From positions 1 to 6,172 of the forward strand of contig DTWD01000173.1 in NCBI GenBank assembly GCA_012963185.1: DNA of 6,172 bases, in the 5' to 3' direction. The translations under genes were made by a program, and so were the position numbers. Source of the DNA: Acidobacteriota bacterium (GTDB lineage Bacteria > Acidobacteriota > Vicinamibacteria > Vicinamibacterales > UBA8438). The notes under the pieces were generated by a model. The model made no database searches, was not told the origin of the DNA, and saw nothing but the letters and a program-made list of their open reading frames with translations. Below, one piece after another: positions 1-6,172 of this stretch (position 1 is its first letter; each line of letters begins with the position of its first letter).

Positions 1-2
1 GG

Positions 3-104
3 ATTGCGATCGGTGGTAAGGATGTGATTGATGCGCCTCTGGATGAAGTGGCGCAGGCATGGTCGACTGGCTTATCACGATACTTTGAAGATTCTGCTGC
101 GTAA
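3..104 (+). CDS. purL: Phosphoribosylformylglycinamidine synthase subunit PurL, C-terminal end (partial)
   Basis: The window opens inside a reading frame that encodes 33 residues, starting IAIGGKDVIDAPLDEVAQAW and ending FEDSAA before a TAA stop. A final glycine-containing strand, then a V/I-D-x-P-L-D-E-V/L segment and an A-W helix, is what the C terminus of PurL usually looks like. PurL is the ATP-dependent FGAM synthetase subunit, which converts FGAR to FGAM with ammonia supplied by PurQ. The active-site parts lie outside the window, so the call rests on this short tail plus position: purL directly before purF is the order in the Bacillus pur operon and many others. The stop is 23 bases before the purF start, which suggests one transcript. 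Identity is likely but not proven from 33 residues. Confidence 0.65.
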   Translation: MAIGGKDVIDAPLDEVAQAWSTGLSRYFEDSAA

Positions 105-127
105 CACTAAAACTTTTGAATTGAACA

Positions 128-1578
<1,451 letters not shown>

Positions 1579-1582
<4 letters not shown>

Positions 1583-2787
1583 TTCGCATCTGCCACGTGG
1601 TAATCGTTGTTGCGGGTATGTTGTCGTCCGTCTCGCTGGGTGCACTTGGTGCACAACTCGCTTCTTTCGACGGGGCCGCCGAGATTAGCGAGGTAATTCC
1701 TTCCTTGGGTGATTTTGATTATTCGGTGCGGGCAGAAGCTTCTCGGGTCCTACGGAGAACGGATGCAGGATCCGTTGTTCCCGCACTGGTCATGGCAGCG
1801 CAGTCACACGAGGACAGTTATGTGCAGTTTCGAGCCGCTGTTCTGCTTGCGGGGTTTGGGGGGTCTGCCGCTCGAGAGTTTTTTAAAACGGTCCTGGATT
1901 CACCGAATGACCGTGTTCGGGCAGCCGCGTACGAATACTTTGAACATGATACGGACGCGAACCTTGCGCCAAGATTATTGAGCGCGTTGGACAGTGAGAC
2001 ATCAGAATTTGTGCGGCCTGCGCTGGTGCGAGCTCTTGCGGCACACCATGACAATGCGTCGGTTCGCGACCGTCTTTTAAAAGATATTGATAGGGGAGAA
2101 GGTTATTTTCGTGGTGGCGTGATCGAGGCGCTCGGGGATTATCGAGCAATGTATGCGGTTGACCGGCTTATAAAGATCGCCTCTGAAGAAGGACCTCTTC
2201 GGGACGATGCTTTACTAGCGCTCGGTAAGATCGGTGACAAGCGGGCGCTACAGGTGGTTGCAGCAGCACAAATAGATGCAGCGGCAGTCGATTCAAAGAA
2301 TTCAGAGCTGCTTCCAATCGTGTCAGCTGCAGCATGTCTCCTCGATACTGACTACGAGAACCAGATTCAGTATGTTGTCGAGGCTTTGCGGTACGGTCTG
2401 ACCGCCGATGGCGATGATCTGTCGTTGCTACGTGCGGCGTCGACGGCGGCTGCCGCAGTGTCAATGGCGGGTCGCAAAGGCTCAACGATTGCGCTCCGTG
2501 CCTTAATTGATGCTGGAGTCGAAGCAGCTGATCCGGCTCGGGCTCCGATTGCACTTGCAGTTGGTGCAGTTGCGCTCAGGAACCCCGCACGTGTGTTCTT
2601 GGCGCTTGCGGGTCGGAATGACCTCCGGGCATCACTTCTGTTGCTCCGCGATGCCTTCGATATGCTTGATGAGGATATGGCAGAGGAGCGTTTCTACATT
2701 CTGTTGCGCAATAAGTTCTGGGATGAAACGGAAACTCCTGTAACTCGGTCTGTGGCAGAGGCTGCGATGGAAGTACTCGAGTTCTAG
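1579..2787 (+). CDS. HEAT-repeat protein of unknown function inside the purine cluster
   Basis: The 402-residue product is not a recognised enzyme. From about residue 36 to 230 it consists of paired amphipathic helices typical of HEAT/PBS-lyase-type repeats. Approximate units are 36-66, 67-98, 99-127, 128-160, 161-191 and 192-221, with recurring V-R-x-x-A-x-x-x-L patterns such as YSVRAEASRVLRR, DRVRAAAYEYFEH and LRDDALLALGKIGD. Residues 240-402 are also helical and rich in Ala and Leu but less regular. Such folds usually act as protein-binding scaffolds. Residues 7-25 are hydrophobic after Arg3 and end in LGALGA, so they resemble a signal peptide or membrane anchor. That would be odd for a partner of cytoplasmic purine enzymes. 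The GTG start overlaps the purF stop (GTGA), with AGG six bases upstream, which implies translational coupling. Downstream in-frame starts exist (GTG 1597, ATG 1618). No catalytic motif was seen. Confidence 0.85.
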
Positions 2788-2800
2788 AGATAAATCATCT

Positions 2801-3853
2801 ATGGATTACAAGAGTTCGGGCGTTGATATCGATGCCGGTACAGAAGTCGTAGAACGAGTAAAGCGGCTGGCCAAAAGCACCTTCACCGATGGCGTGCTAA
2901 GTGATATAGGTGCTTTTGGTGGGCTGTTCCGTCCGGAACTCGGAGAGATGAAAGAGCCGGTACTTGTCGCGAGTGCAGATGGTGTGGGTACAAAACTCAA
3001 AGTCGCGTTTGATGCGGGGAAACATAAGACCGTTGGACTTGATTTGGTAAATCATTGCGTCAACGACATCCTTGTGCAGGGGGCGCGTCCGATATTTTTT
3101 TTGGATTACCTTGCGACCGGTCGATTGTCACCTCAGATATCGGCTGAAGTTGTAGAAGGCATTGCGCGGGGATGCAGGGAGAATGGTTGCGCGTTGCTTG
3201 GTGGAGAAACGGCTGAGATGCCGGGTTTTTATCAGGACGGTGAGTATGATCTCGCGGGTTTCATTGTGGGGCTTGTTGATCGAGCGCGCATCATCGACGG
3301 TCATACGATTGTGCCGGGTGATGTGTTAATTGGTCTTCCTTCGACTGGACTTCACACAAATGGTTATTCATTAGCGCGGCGGATCCTGTTTGACGAATTG
3401 GAATTAGGGCTAGACCAAGAAGTCGATGAATTGGGATGTTCCGTTGGAGAAGAATTGCTTCGGCCTCATTGTTCGTATCAGGCTGCCGTGCGGCCGACGA
3501 TTGATACAGGGTATGTGAAGGGAATTGCACATATCACCGGCGGTGGGTTGACAGATAACGTTCCGCGGATTTTGCCAGACGGCTGTAACGCCGTTATCGA
3601 TGCGCGGTCATGGCCAGTGCCCCCCGTATTTGAGTTTTTGCGCAAGCAAGGCGATGTGCCAGTCGACGATATGTACCGCACTTTTAATATGGGTATCGGG
3701 TTGGTAATTGTCTGTAGTCGTGCCGATCTAGATGATGTGTTGACAAAGCTCATTTCGTCTGGTGAGGTCGGCGCGGGCCTGATTGGTGAAATTCGTGAAG
3801 GGGAGTCTGCGGTGACATATGCTGATGTCGAGTTCCTTAAGCCGGTGGAGTAG
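2801..3853 (+). CDS. purM: Phosphoribosylformylglycinamidine cyclo-ligase (AIR synthase) PurM
   Basis: PurM uses ATP to close the imidazole ring, turning FGAM into 5-aminoimidazole ribonucleotide. The 350-residue length is normal for the family. Family motifs run the whole length: YKSSGVDIDAG at 3-13, the ATP/metal-binding ASADGVGTKLKVA at 57-69, VNHCVNDILVQGARPIFFLD at 83-102, GGETAEMPGFY at 134-144, DLAGFIVG at 150-157, LPSTGLHTNGYSLAR at 179-193, HITGGGLTDNVPR at 244-256 and FNMGIG at 295-300. One local difference is LLRPHCSYQ at 219-227, where many family members have LL-x-PTRIYV. The ATG start gives a standard N terminus. It lies 13 bases after the HEAT gene stop, with only a weak GAGA (2787-2790) as a ribosome site. 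It is very probably co-transcribed with purF and purN. Confidence 0.97.
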   Translation: MDYKSSGVDIDAGTEVVERVKRLAKSTFTDGVLSDIGAFGGLFRPELGEMKEPVLVASADGVGTKLKVAFDAGKHKTVGLDLVNHCVNDILVQGARPIFFLDYLATGRLSPQISAEVVEGIARGCRENGCALLGGETAEMPGFYQDGEYDLAGFIVGLVDRARIIDGHTIVPGDVLIGLPSTGLHTNGYSLARRILFDELELGLDQEVDELGCSVGEELLRPHCSYQAAVRPTIDTGYVKGIAHITGGGLTDNVPRILPDGCNAVIDARSWPVPPVFEFLRKQGDVPVDDMYRTFNMGIGLVIVCSRADLDDVLTKLISSGEVGAGLIGEIREGESAVTYADVEFLKPVE

Positions 3854-3871
3854 CTTCGTTTTGGGATCGCT

Positions 3872-4474
3872 ATGAACCGTAGACTTGGCGTGCTTATTTC
3901 TGGTCGCGGTAGTAACCTCCAATCGATTATTAATGCCATTGACAACGGGCAGCTTGAGGCAGAGATTGCCGTTGTCGTTTCAGACAAGAAAGATGCTCCA
4001 GGGTTAGCGCGAGCACGGCAGGCGGGGATTAAGACCGTTGTACTTTTGCACCAGGATTATTCGTCGCGAGAGACGTTTGACCTCGCGGTTGTTGATGAAT
4101 TGCGGGAGAGGGACGTGGGGCTTGTTTGCCTGGCTGGCTTTATGCGTCTTTTGAGCCCCGCATTTATCATGGTGTTTCCCAACGCTATTCTGAATATTCA
4201 TCCGTCGCTACTTCCGGCATTTGTAGGGCTTGACGCCCAGGAGCAAGCTTGGCGCTATGGAGTCAAAGTGGCTGGCGCTACGGTACATATTGTGACTGCA
4301 GAACTGGATAATGGACCGATCGTCTGCCAAGCCGTTGTCCCGATTAACGAAGGTGATTCTGCTGAAACGGTCGCCTCTCGCATATTGACAGAGGAGCATC
4401 GTATTTATCCTGAGGCAATCAAAACGATGCTTGATGGTCAGTGGCGGATTGAGGGACGACGGTTTATTTTCTGA
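3872..4474 (+). CDS. purN: Phosphoribosylglycinamide formyltransferase PurN
   Basis: PurN is the folate-dependent GAR transformylase, moving the formyl group of 10-formyltetrahydrofolate to GAR to make FGAR. The product has 200 residues, close to the usual 190-215. The N terminus RLGVLISGRGSNLQSI (4-19) is the phosphate-binding loop. AGFMRLLS at 88-95 fits the folate pocket. NIHPSLLPAF at 108-117 carries the presumed catalytic Asn108 and His110, and ELDNGPIV at 144-151 carries the presumed Asp146, matching the Asn-His-Asp set of the E. coli enzyme. VGLDAQEQAW follows where many members have PGLHAQxQA, so the usual Pro and His are replaced by Val and Asp. The ATG start is 18 bases after purM, preceded by a short GGGA at 3863-3866. 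It appears to be the last gene of the purine group here. Confidence 0.96.
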   Translation: MNRRLGVLISGRGSNLQSIINAIDNGQLEAEIAVVVSDKKDAPGLARARQAGIKTVVLLHQDYSSRETFDLAVVDELRERDVGLVCLAGFMRLLSPAFIMVFPNAILNIHPSLLPAFVGLDAQEQAWRYGVKVAGATVHIVTAELDNGPIVCQAVVPINEGDSAETVASRILTEEHRIYPEAIKTMLDGQWRIEGRRFIF

Positions 4475-4597
4475 ATTTGGCCGGTCTGTTGGTCCCTGTT
4501 CTTCGAATATTCTGATCGGCCCGGTAACACTGTAGGGGGCATCTTTCGCCGTGCCCGTGTGGCAGGTATCATGGCAAGCGTAGAAATGACGGCAAGT
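4475..4597 (+). other. Gap between purN and tyrS; no clear promoter or terminator
   Basis: This stretch follows the purN stop and runs to the preferred tyrS start. The only structure I can support is a six-pair inverted repeat, GGCCGG at 4479-4484 with TCGGCC at 4516-4521 (one G-U pair), enclosing 31 bases. It has no T-tract and is not a convincing intrinsic terminator. A TATTCT at 4508-4513 could serve as a -10 box, but no good -35 sits at the right distance. Nothing resembles a T-box leader. Whether tyrS has its own promoter or is read from the purine transcript cannot be decided from the sequence. Confidence 0.4.
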
Positions 4598-5815
4598 ATG
4601 ACGATAGATGAACAGGTTGCATATCTGACAAAGGGTTGCGTAGATGTTGTTCGTGAGGCAGACCTTCGCAAGCGGCTTGAACAATCCGCGGAGTCCGGTC
4701 AGCCGTTGACTGTGAAGGTTGGATTTGATCCCACGGCTCCTGATCTGCATTTAGGGCACACGGTGCTTATTCGGAAGATGAAGCACTTTCAGGAATTGGG
4801 TCATCGTGTGATTTTTTTGATCGGTGACTTTACGGGACTTATCGGTGATCCGACCGGGCGCTCGAAAACTCGTCCGGCATTGAGTCGTGCAGAAATTGAG
4901 CAGAATGCGGAGACGTATAAGAAACAGGTTTTCAAACTGCTTGACCCGGACAAAACCGTTATTGACTTCAATAGCAGTTGGTTAAGCAGTCTTGGCAGCG
5001 AGGGTTGGATTCGTCTTGCCGCGCGGTACAACGTAGCGCAGATGCTCGAACGACGAGATTTCCGGAAACGCTATGAAACTGGCCAGCCGATTGCGATTCA
5101 TGAGTTTCTTTATCCCCTCGCCCAAGCGTATGACTCTGTCTACCTGCGTGCCGATGTCGAGCTTGGTGGGACGGACCAGTTGTTTAACTTAAATGTCGGG
5201 CGAGACATTATGCCGTCCTACGAAGTGCCATCGCAAATCGTTTTAACGACACCGTTGTTGGTCGGTCTCGATGGGACGGAGAAGATGTCAAAGTCAGCTG
5301 GTAACTATGTTGGTATCAATGAGCCGCCCGGCGAGATGTTTGGCAAGTTAATGTCGGTCTCTGATGACTTGATGTGGGATTACTACAAGTTGCTTACAGA
5401 CCTTTCGCTGGCGGACATTGATACGCTGAAGCAGAGAGTTGTCTCGGGGACGCTCCATCCGAAGCAGGCGAAGATCGATTTGGCGATGCATATTGTGGCT
5501 GATTTCCATTCAGTCCAGGAGGCCCAGGGGGCGTCAGAGGAGTTTGAGCGTCGGTTTTCTCGGAAGGAAGTGCCGGAGGCCGTAGAAGAGTGGACTGGGC
5601 GTGTGTCGGAAGAAGGGCAGCGGTTGACGGCGCTCATGGTTGCCGCTGGAATGGCGAAATCTGGGAGTGCGGCTACGAGGTTGCTTTCGCAGGGCGGTGT
5701 CAAGATCGATGGCATGCGTGTTGAGGACCGCTTTCACACAATAGCAGCAGACCAGCCGTCATTTGTGCTTCAAGTAGGAAAGCGGGCGCTCCGAATTAAG
5801 CTTTGTAAGGACTGA
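4598..5815 (+). CDS. tyrS: Tyrosyl-tRNA synthetase, TyrZ-like (type 2)
   Basis: This class I aminoacyl-tRNA synthetase charges tRNA-Tyr with tyrosine in the cytoplasm. Counting from ATG 4598 (405 residues), the Rossmann-fold catalytic core has VGFDPTAPDLHLGHT at 41-55, with HLGH as the HIGH signature, then GDFTGLIGDPTGRS at 76-89, ELGGTDQLFNL at 188-198, and KMSKS at 229-233 inside TEKMSKSAGN. The PTAPDLHLGHT form is that of the type 2 (TyrZ) group rather than the PTADSLHIGH form. Residues about 342-405 form an S4-type RNA-binding domain (KSGSAATRLLSQGGVKIDG). The frame stays open back to GTG 4559, with further ATGs at 4571 and 4586. ATG 4598 is preferred because MTIDEQVAYL resembles the usual N terminus of related enzymes, but no candidate has a strong ribosome site. 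It lies between the purine cluster and an rRNA operon. Confidence 0.95.
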   Translation: MTIDEQVAYLTKGCVDVVREADLRKRLEQSAESGQPLTVKVGFDPTAPDLHLGHTVLIRKMKHFQELGHRVIFLIGDFTGLIGDPTGRSKTRPALSRAEIEQNAETYKKQVFKLLDPDKTVIDFNSSWLSSLGSEGWIRLAARYNVAQMLERRDFRKRYETGQPIAIHEFLYPLAQAYDSVYLRADVELGGTDQLFNLNVGRDIMPSYEVPSQIVLTTPLLVGLDGTEKMSKSAGNYVGINEPPGEMFGKLMSVSDDLMWDYYKLLTDLSLADIDTLKQRVVSGTLHPKQAKIDLAMHIVADFHSVQEAQGASEEFERRFSRKEVPEAVEEWTGRVSEEGQRLTALMVAAGMAKSGSAATRLLSQGGVKIDGMRVEDRFHTIAADQPSFVLQVGKRALRIKLCKD

Positions 5816-5829
5816 GCATTACTGTTCAG
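5812..5829 (+). other. Small hairpin overlapping the tyrS stop codon
   Basis: CTGAGCA (5812-5818) can pair with TGTTCAG (5823-5829) around a TTAC loop, giving seven pairs including one G-U. The 5' arm includes the TGA stop. No run of T follows, so it is not a canonical intrinsic terminator; it could protect the mRNA 3' end or be chance. It is the only terminator-like candidate directly after tyrS. Confidence 0.3.
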
Positions 5830-5854
5830 AACACAAGTGATTTGGCTGAAACGA

Positions 5855-5881
5855 TTGACACGGCCACCAGACATCTATAGC
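5855..5881 (+). promoter_or_regulatory. Candidate promoter of the rRNA operon
   Basis: A perfect sigma-70-type -35 box, TTGACA, lies at 5855-5860, and TATAGC at 5876-5881 is the best -10 (four of six matches). The spacer is 15 bases, shorter than the usual 16-18. Predicted transcription would begin near 5888, in the run CGGG. The position between tyrS and 16S, upstream of a boxA-like element, is where a main rRNA promoter is expected. It is inferred from sequence only. Confidence 0.5.
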
Positions 5882-5892
5882 CTTATCGGGTT

Positions 5893-5933
5893 CCCCTAAG
5901 AACGGTGCTTGCAAGTAGTGCTGTCTTTAGGGG
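5893..5933 (+). repeat. Long imperfect hairpin at the start of the rRNA leader
   Basis: Bases 5893-5909 (CCCCTAAGAACGGTGCT) pair with 5917-5933 (AGTGCTGTCTTTAGGGG) around a seven-base loop TGCAAGT. Of 17 positions, 16 pair, four of them as G-U when read as RNA, with one A-C mismatch at 5901/5925. The plus-strand transcript is favoured, because each G-U pair becomes an A-C mismatch on the other strand. TTCCGCGG follows rather than a T-tract, so a simple intrinsic terminator is unlikely. Confidence 0.65.
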
Positions 5934-5965
5934 TTCCGCGGGCAGGAAGACCCCACTCGTGCCTA

Positions 5966-5980
5966 GGTTCTTTGAAAACT
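5966..5980 (+). promoter_or_regulatory. boxA-like rRNA antitermination element
   Basis: GGTTCTTTGAAAACT closely resembles the boxA of Gram-positive rRNA leaders (TGTTCTTTGAAAACT), and its core CTTTGA resembles the E. coli form CTCTTTAAC. In known systems boxA RNA binds NusB and S10 (NusE) to build an antitermination complex that lets RNA polymerase pass through untranslated rRNA. It lies about 150 bases before 16S, a typical place. The match is seen in the sequence; the function is inferred from known systems. Confidence 0.75.
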
Positions 5981-5985
5981 AGATA

Positions 5986-6081
5986 GGACAAAAGACGTGG
6001 AAACACGTCGAGTATCAGCCTGACACTAAATTCGTGATACAACGCAAGAGCCGAAAGGCTCTCGTGTTGAACTAGTTGTCC
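5986..6081 (+). repeat. Branched inverted-repeat domain in the rRNA leader
   Basis: GGACAA (5986-5991) can pair with TTGTCC (6076-6081), closing a domain with three internal hairpins. The first is GACGTG (5994-5999) with CACGTC (6004-6009) and a GAAA loop. The second is GTATCA (6012-6017) with TGATAC (6035-6040) and a 17-base loop. The third is CAACGCAAGAGCC (6040-6052) with GGCTCTCGTGTTG (6057-6069) and a GAAA loop, giving 12 pairs with one G-U and one A-C mismatch. Base 6040 is claimed by both the second and third arms. Two GNRA tetraloops and a closing helix argue for a true RNA fold. Confidence 0.6.
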
Positions 6082-6084
6082 GAA

Positions 6085-6102
6085 GGGCCCCCTTGGGGAC
6101 CC
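6085..6102 (+). repeat. GC-rich hairpin just before 16S
   Basis: GGG (6085-6087) pairs with CCC (6100-6102). After a C-A mismatch (6088/6099), CCC (6089-6091) pairs with GGG (6096-6098) across a four-base loop. TCC (6079-6081) may add outer pairs with GGA (6103-6105), but that competes with the closing helix of the branched domain. The stem ends 15 bases before the estimated 16S 5' end and may guide processing or folding. Confidence 0.4.
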
Positions 6103-6117
6103 GGAGGCTAATGTATT

Positions 6118-6172
<55 letters not shown>

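Larger units (their letters stand above)
5888..6117 (+). other. Structured 5' leader of the rRNA operon
   Basis: These roughly 230 bases between the predicted transcript start and the 16S gene contain no plausible protein gene. From 5' to 3' they hold a long imperfect hairpin (5893-5933), a boxA-like element (5966-5980), a branched domain closed by GGACAA and TTGTCC (5986-6081), and a GC-rich hairpin (6085-6102). This dense run of inverted repeats fits an rRNA leader involved in antitermination, early folding or processing of the precursor. Sequence just before 16S may pair with sequence after 16S to form the RNase III stem, but that partner lies outside the window. The 5' limit depends on the promoter call. 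Confidence 0.6.

Noticed and set aside
2168..2554. Minus-strand open frame of 128 codons opposite the HEAT gene
   Set aside because: The composition (rich in Arg, His, Gln, Leu) is typical of an antisense shadow, and the sense frame has clear helical repeats.
3478..3987. Minus-strand open frame of 169 codons opposite purM and purN
   Set aside because: It spans the ends of two confidently identified genes on the other strand, is Ser/Thr/Pro-rich low-complexity sequence, and shows no domain.
4479..4521. Possible terminator after purN (GGCCGG / TCGGCC)
   Set aside because: The loop is 31 bases and no T-tract follows, so it does not meet the criteria for an intrinsic terminator.
4208..4750. Minus-strand open frame of 180 codons across the purN-tyrS gap
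   Set aside because: Both ends lie over strongly conserved coding sequence of purN and tyrS, and no motif is recognisable.
5893..5933. Long leader hairpin as an intrinsic terminator of tyrS
   Set aside because: The stem is strong, but it is followed by TTCCGCGG rather than a T-run on the plus strand, and no T-run follows on the minus strand either.
5816..6117. tRNA gene, CRISPR repeats or mobile-element ends in the region before 16S
   Set aside because: I found no cloverleaf with a T-arm GTTCRANYC motif, no regularly spaced direct repeats, and no terminal inverted repeats flanking a transposase.

Overview
This window carries the tail of a de novo purine biosynthesis gene cluster, a tyrosyl-tRNA synthetase gene, and the start of a ribosomal RNA operon. 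All genes lie on the plus strand. The order is purL (last 33 codons), purF, a HEAT-repeat protein gene, purM, purN, tyrS, a promoter and structured leader of about 230 bases, and the first ~55 bases of 16S rRNA.

Organism. The 16S 5' end reads AGAATCAACGCTGGCGGCGT followed by GCCTAACACA. From memory this fits Acidobacteriota, perhaps the Vicinamibacteria (subgroup 6) lineage, better than Proteobacteria or Bacillota. A moderate GC content, GTG starts and weak Shine-Dalgarno sites do not contradict this. The taxonomic call is an inference from a very short rRNA stretch.

Region 1-4474, purine cluster. The genes are tightly packed: 23 bases from purL to purF, a 4-base GTGA overlap from purF to the HEAT gene, 13 bases to purM and 18 bases to purN. 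They are very likely co-transcribed. PurF makes phosphoribosylamine, PurN formylates GAR, PurL converts FGAR to FGAM, and PurM closes the ring to AIR. PurD is not in the window. The 402-residue HEAT-repeat protein between purF and purM is not a known purine enzyme and is the main unexplained gene.

Region 4475-5815, tyrS. After a gap of about 120 bases with no clear promoter or terminator comes a TyrZ-like (type 2) tyrosyl-tRNA synthetase. It keeps its HIGH-like and KMSKS motifs and a C-terminal S4 domain.

Region 5816-6172, rRNA operon start. No T-tract terminator follows tyrS. The stretch contains a candidate TTGACA promoter, a long imperfect hairpin close to the predicted transcript 5' end, a boxA-like antitermination element (GGTTCTTTGAAAACT), and a multi-branched set of inverted repeats with two GAAA tetraloops. 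The 16S gene then begins. The folded leader and the HEAT-repeat protein are the two parts most worth following up. I see no mobile element, CRISPR array, tRNA or clearly novel system.
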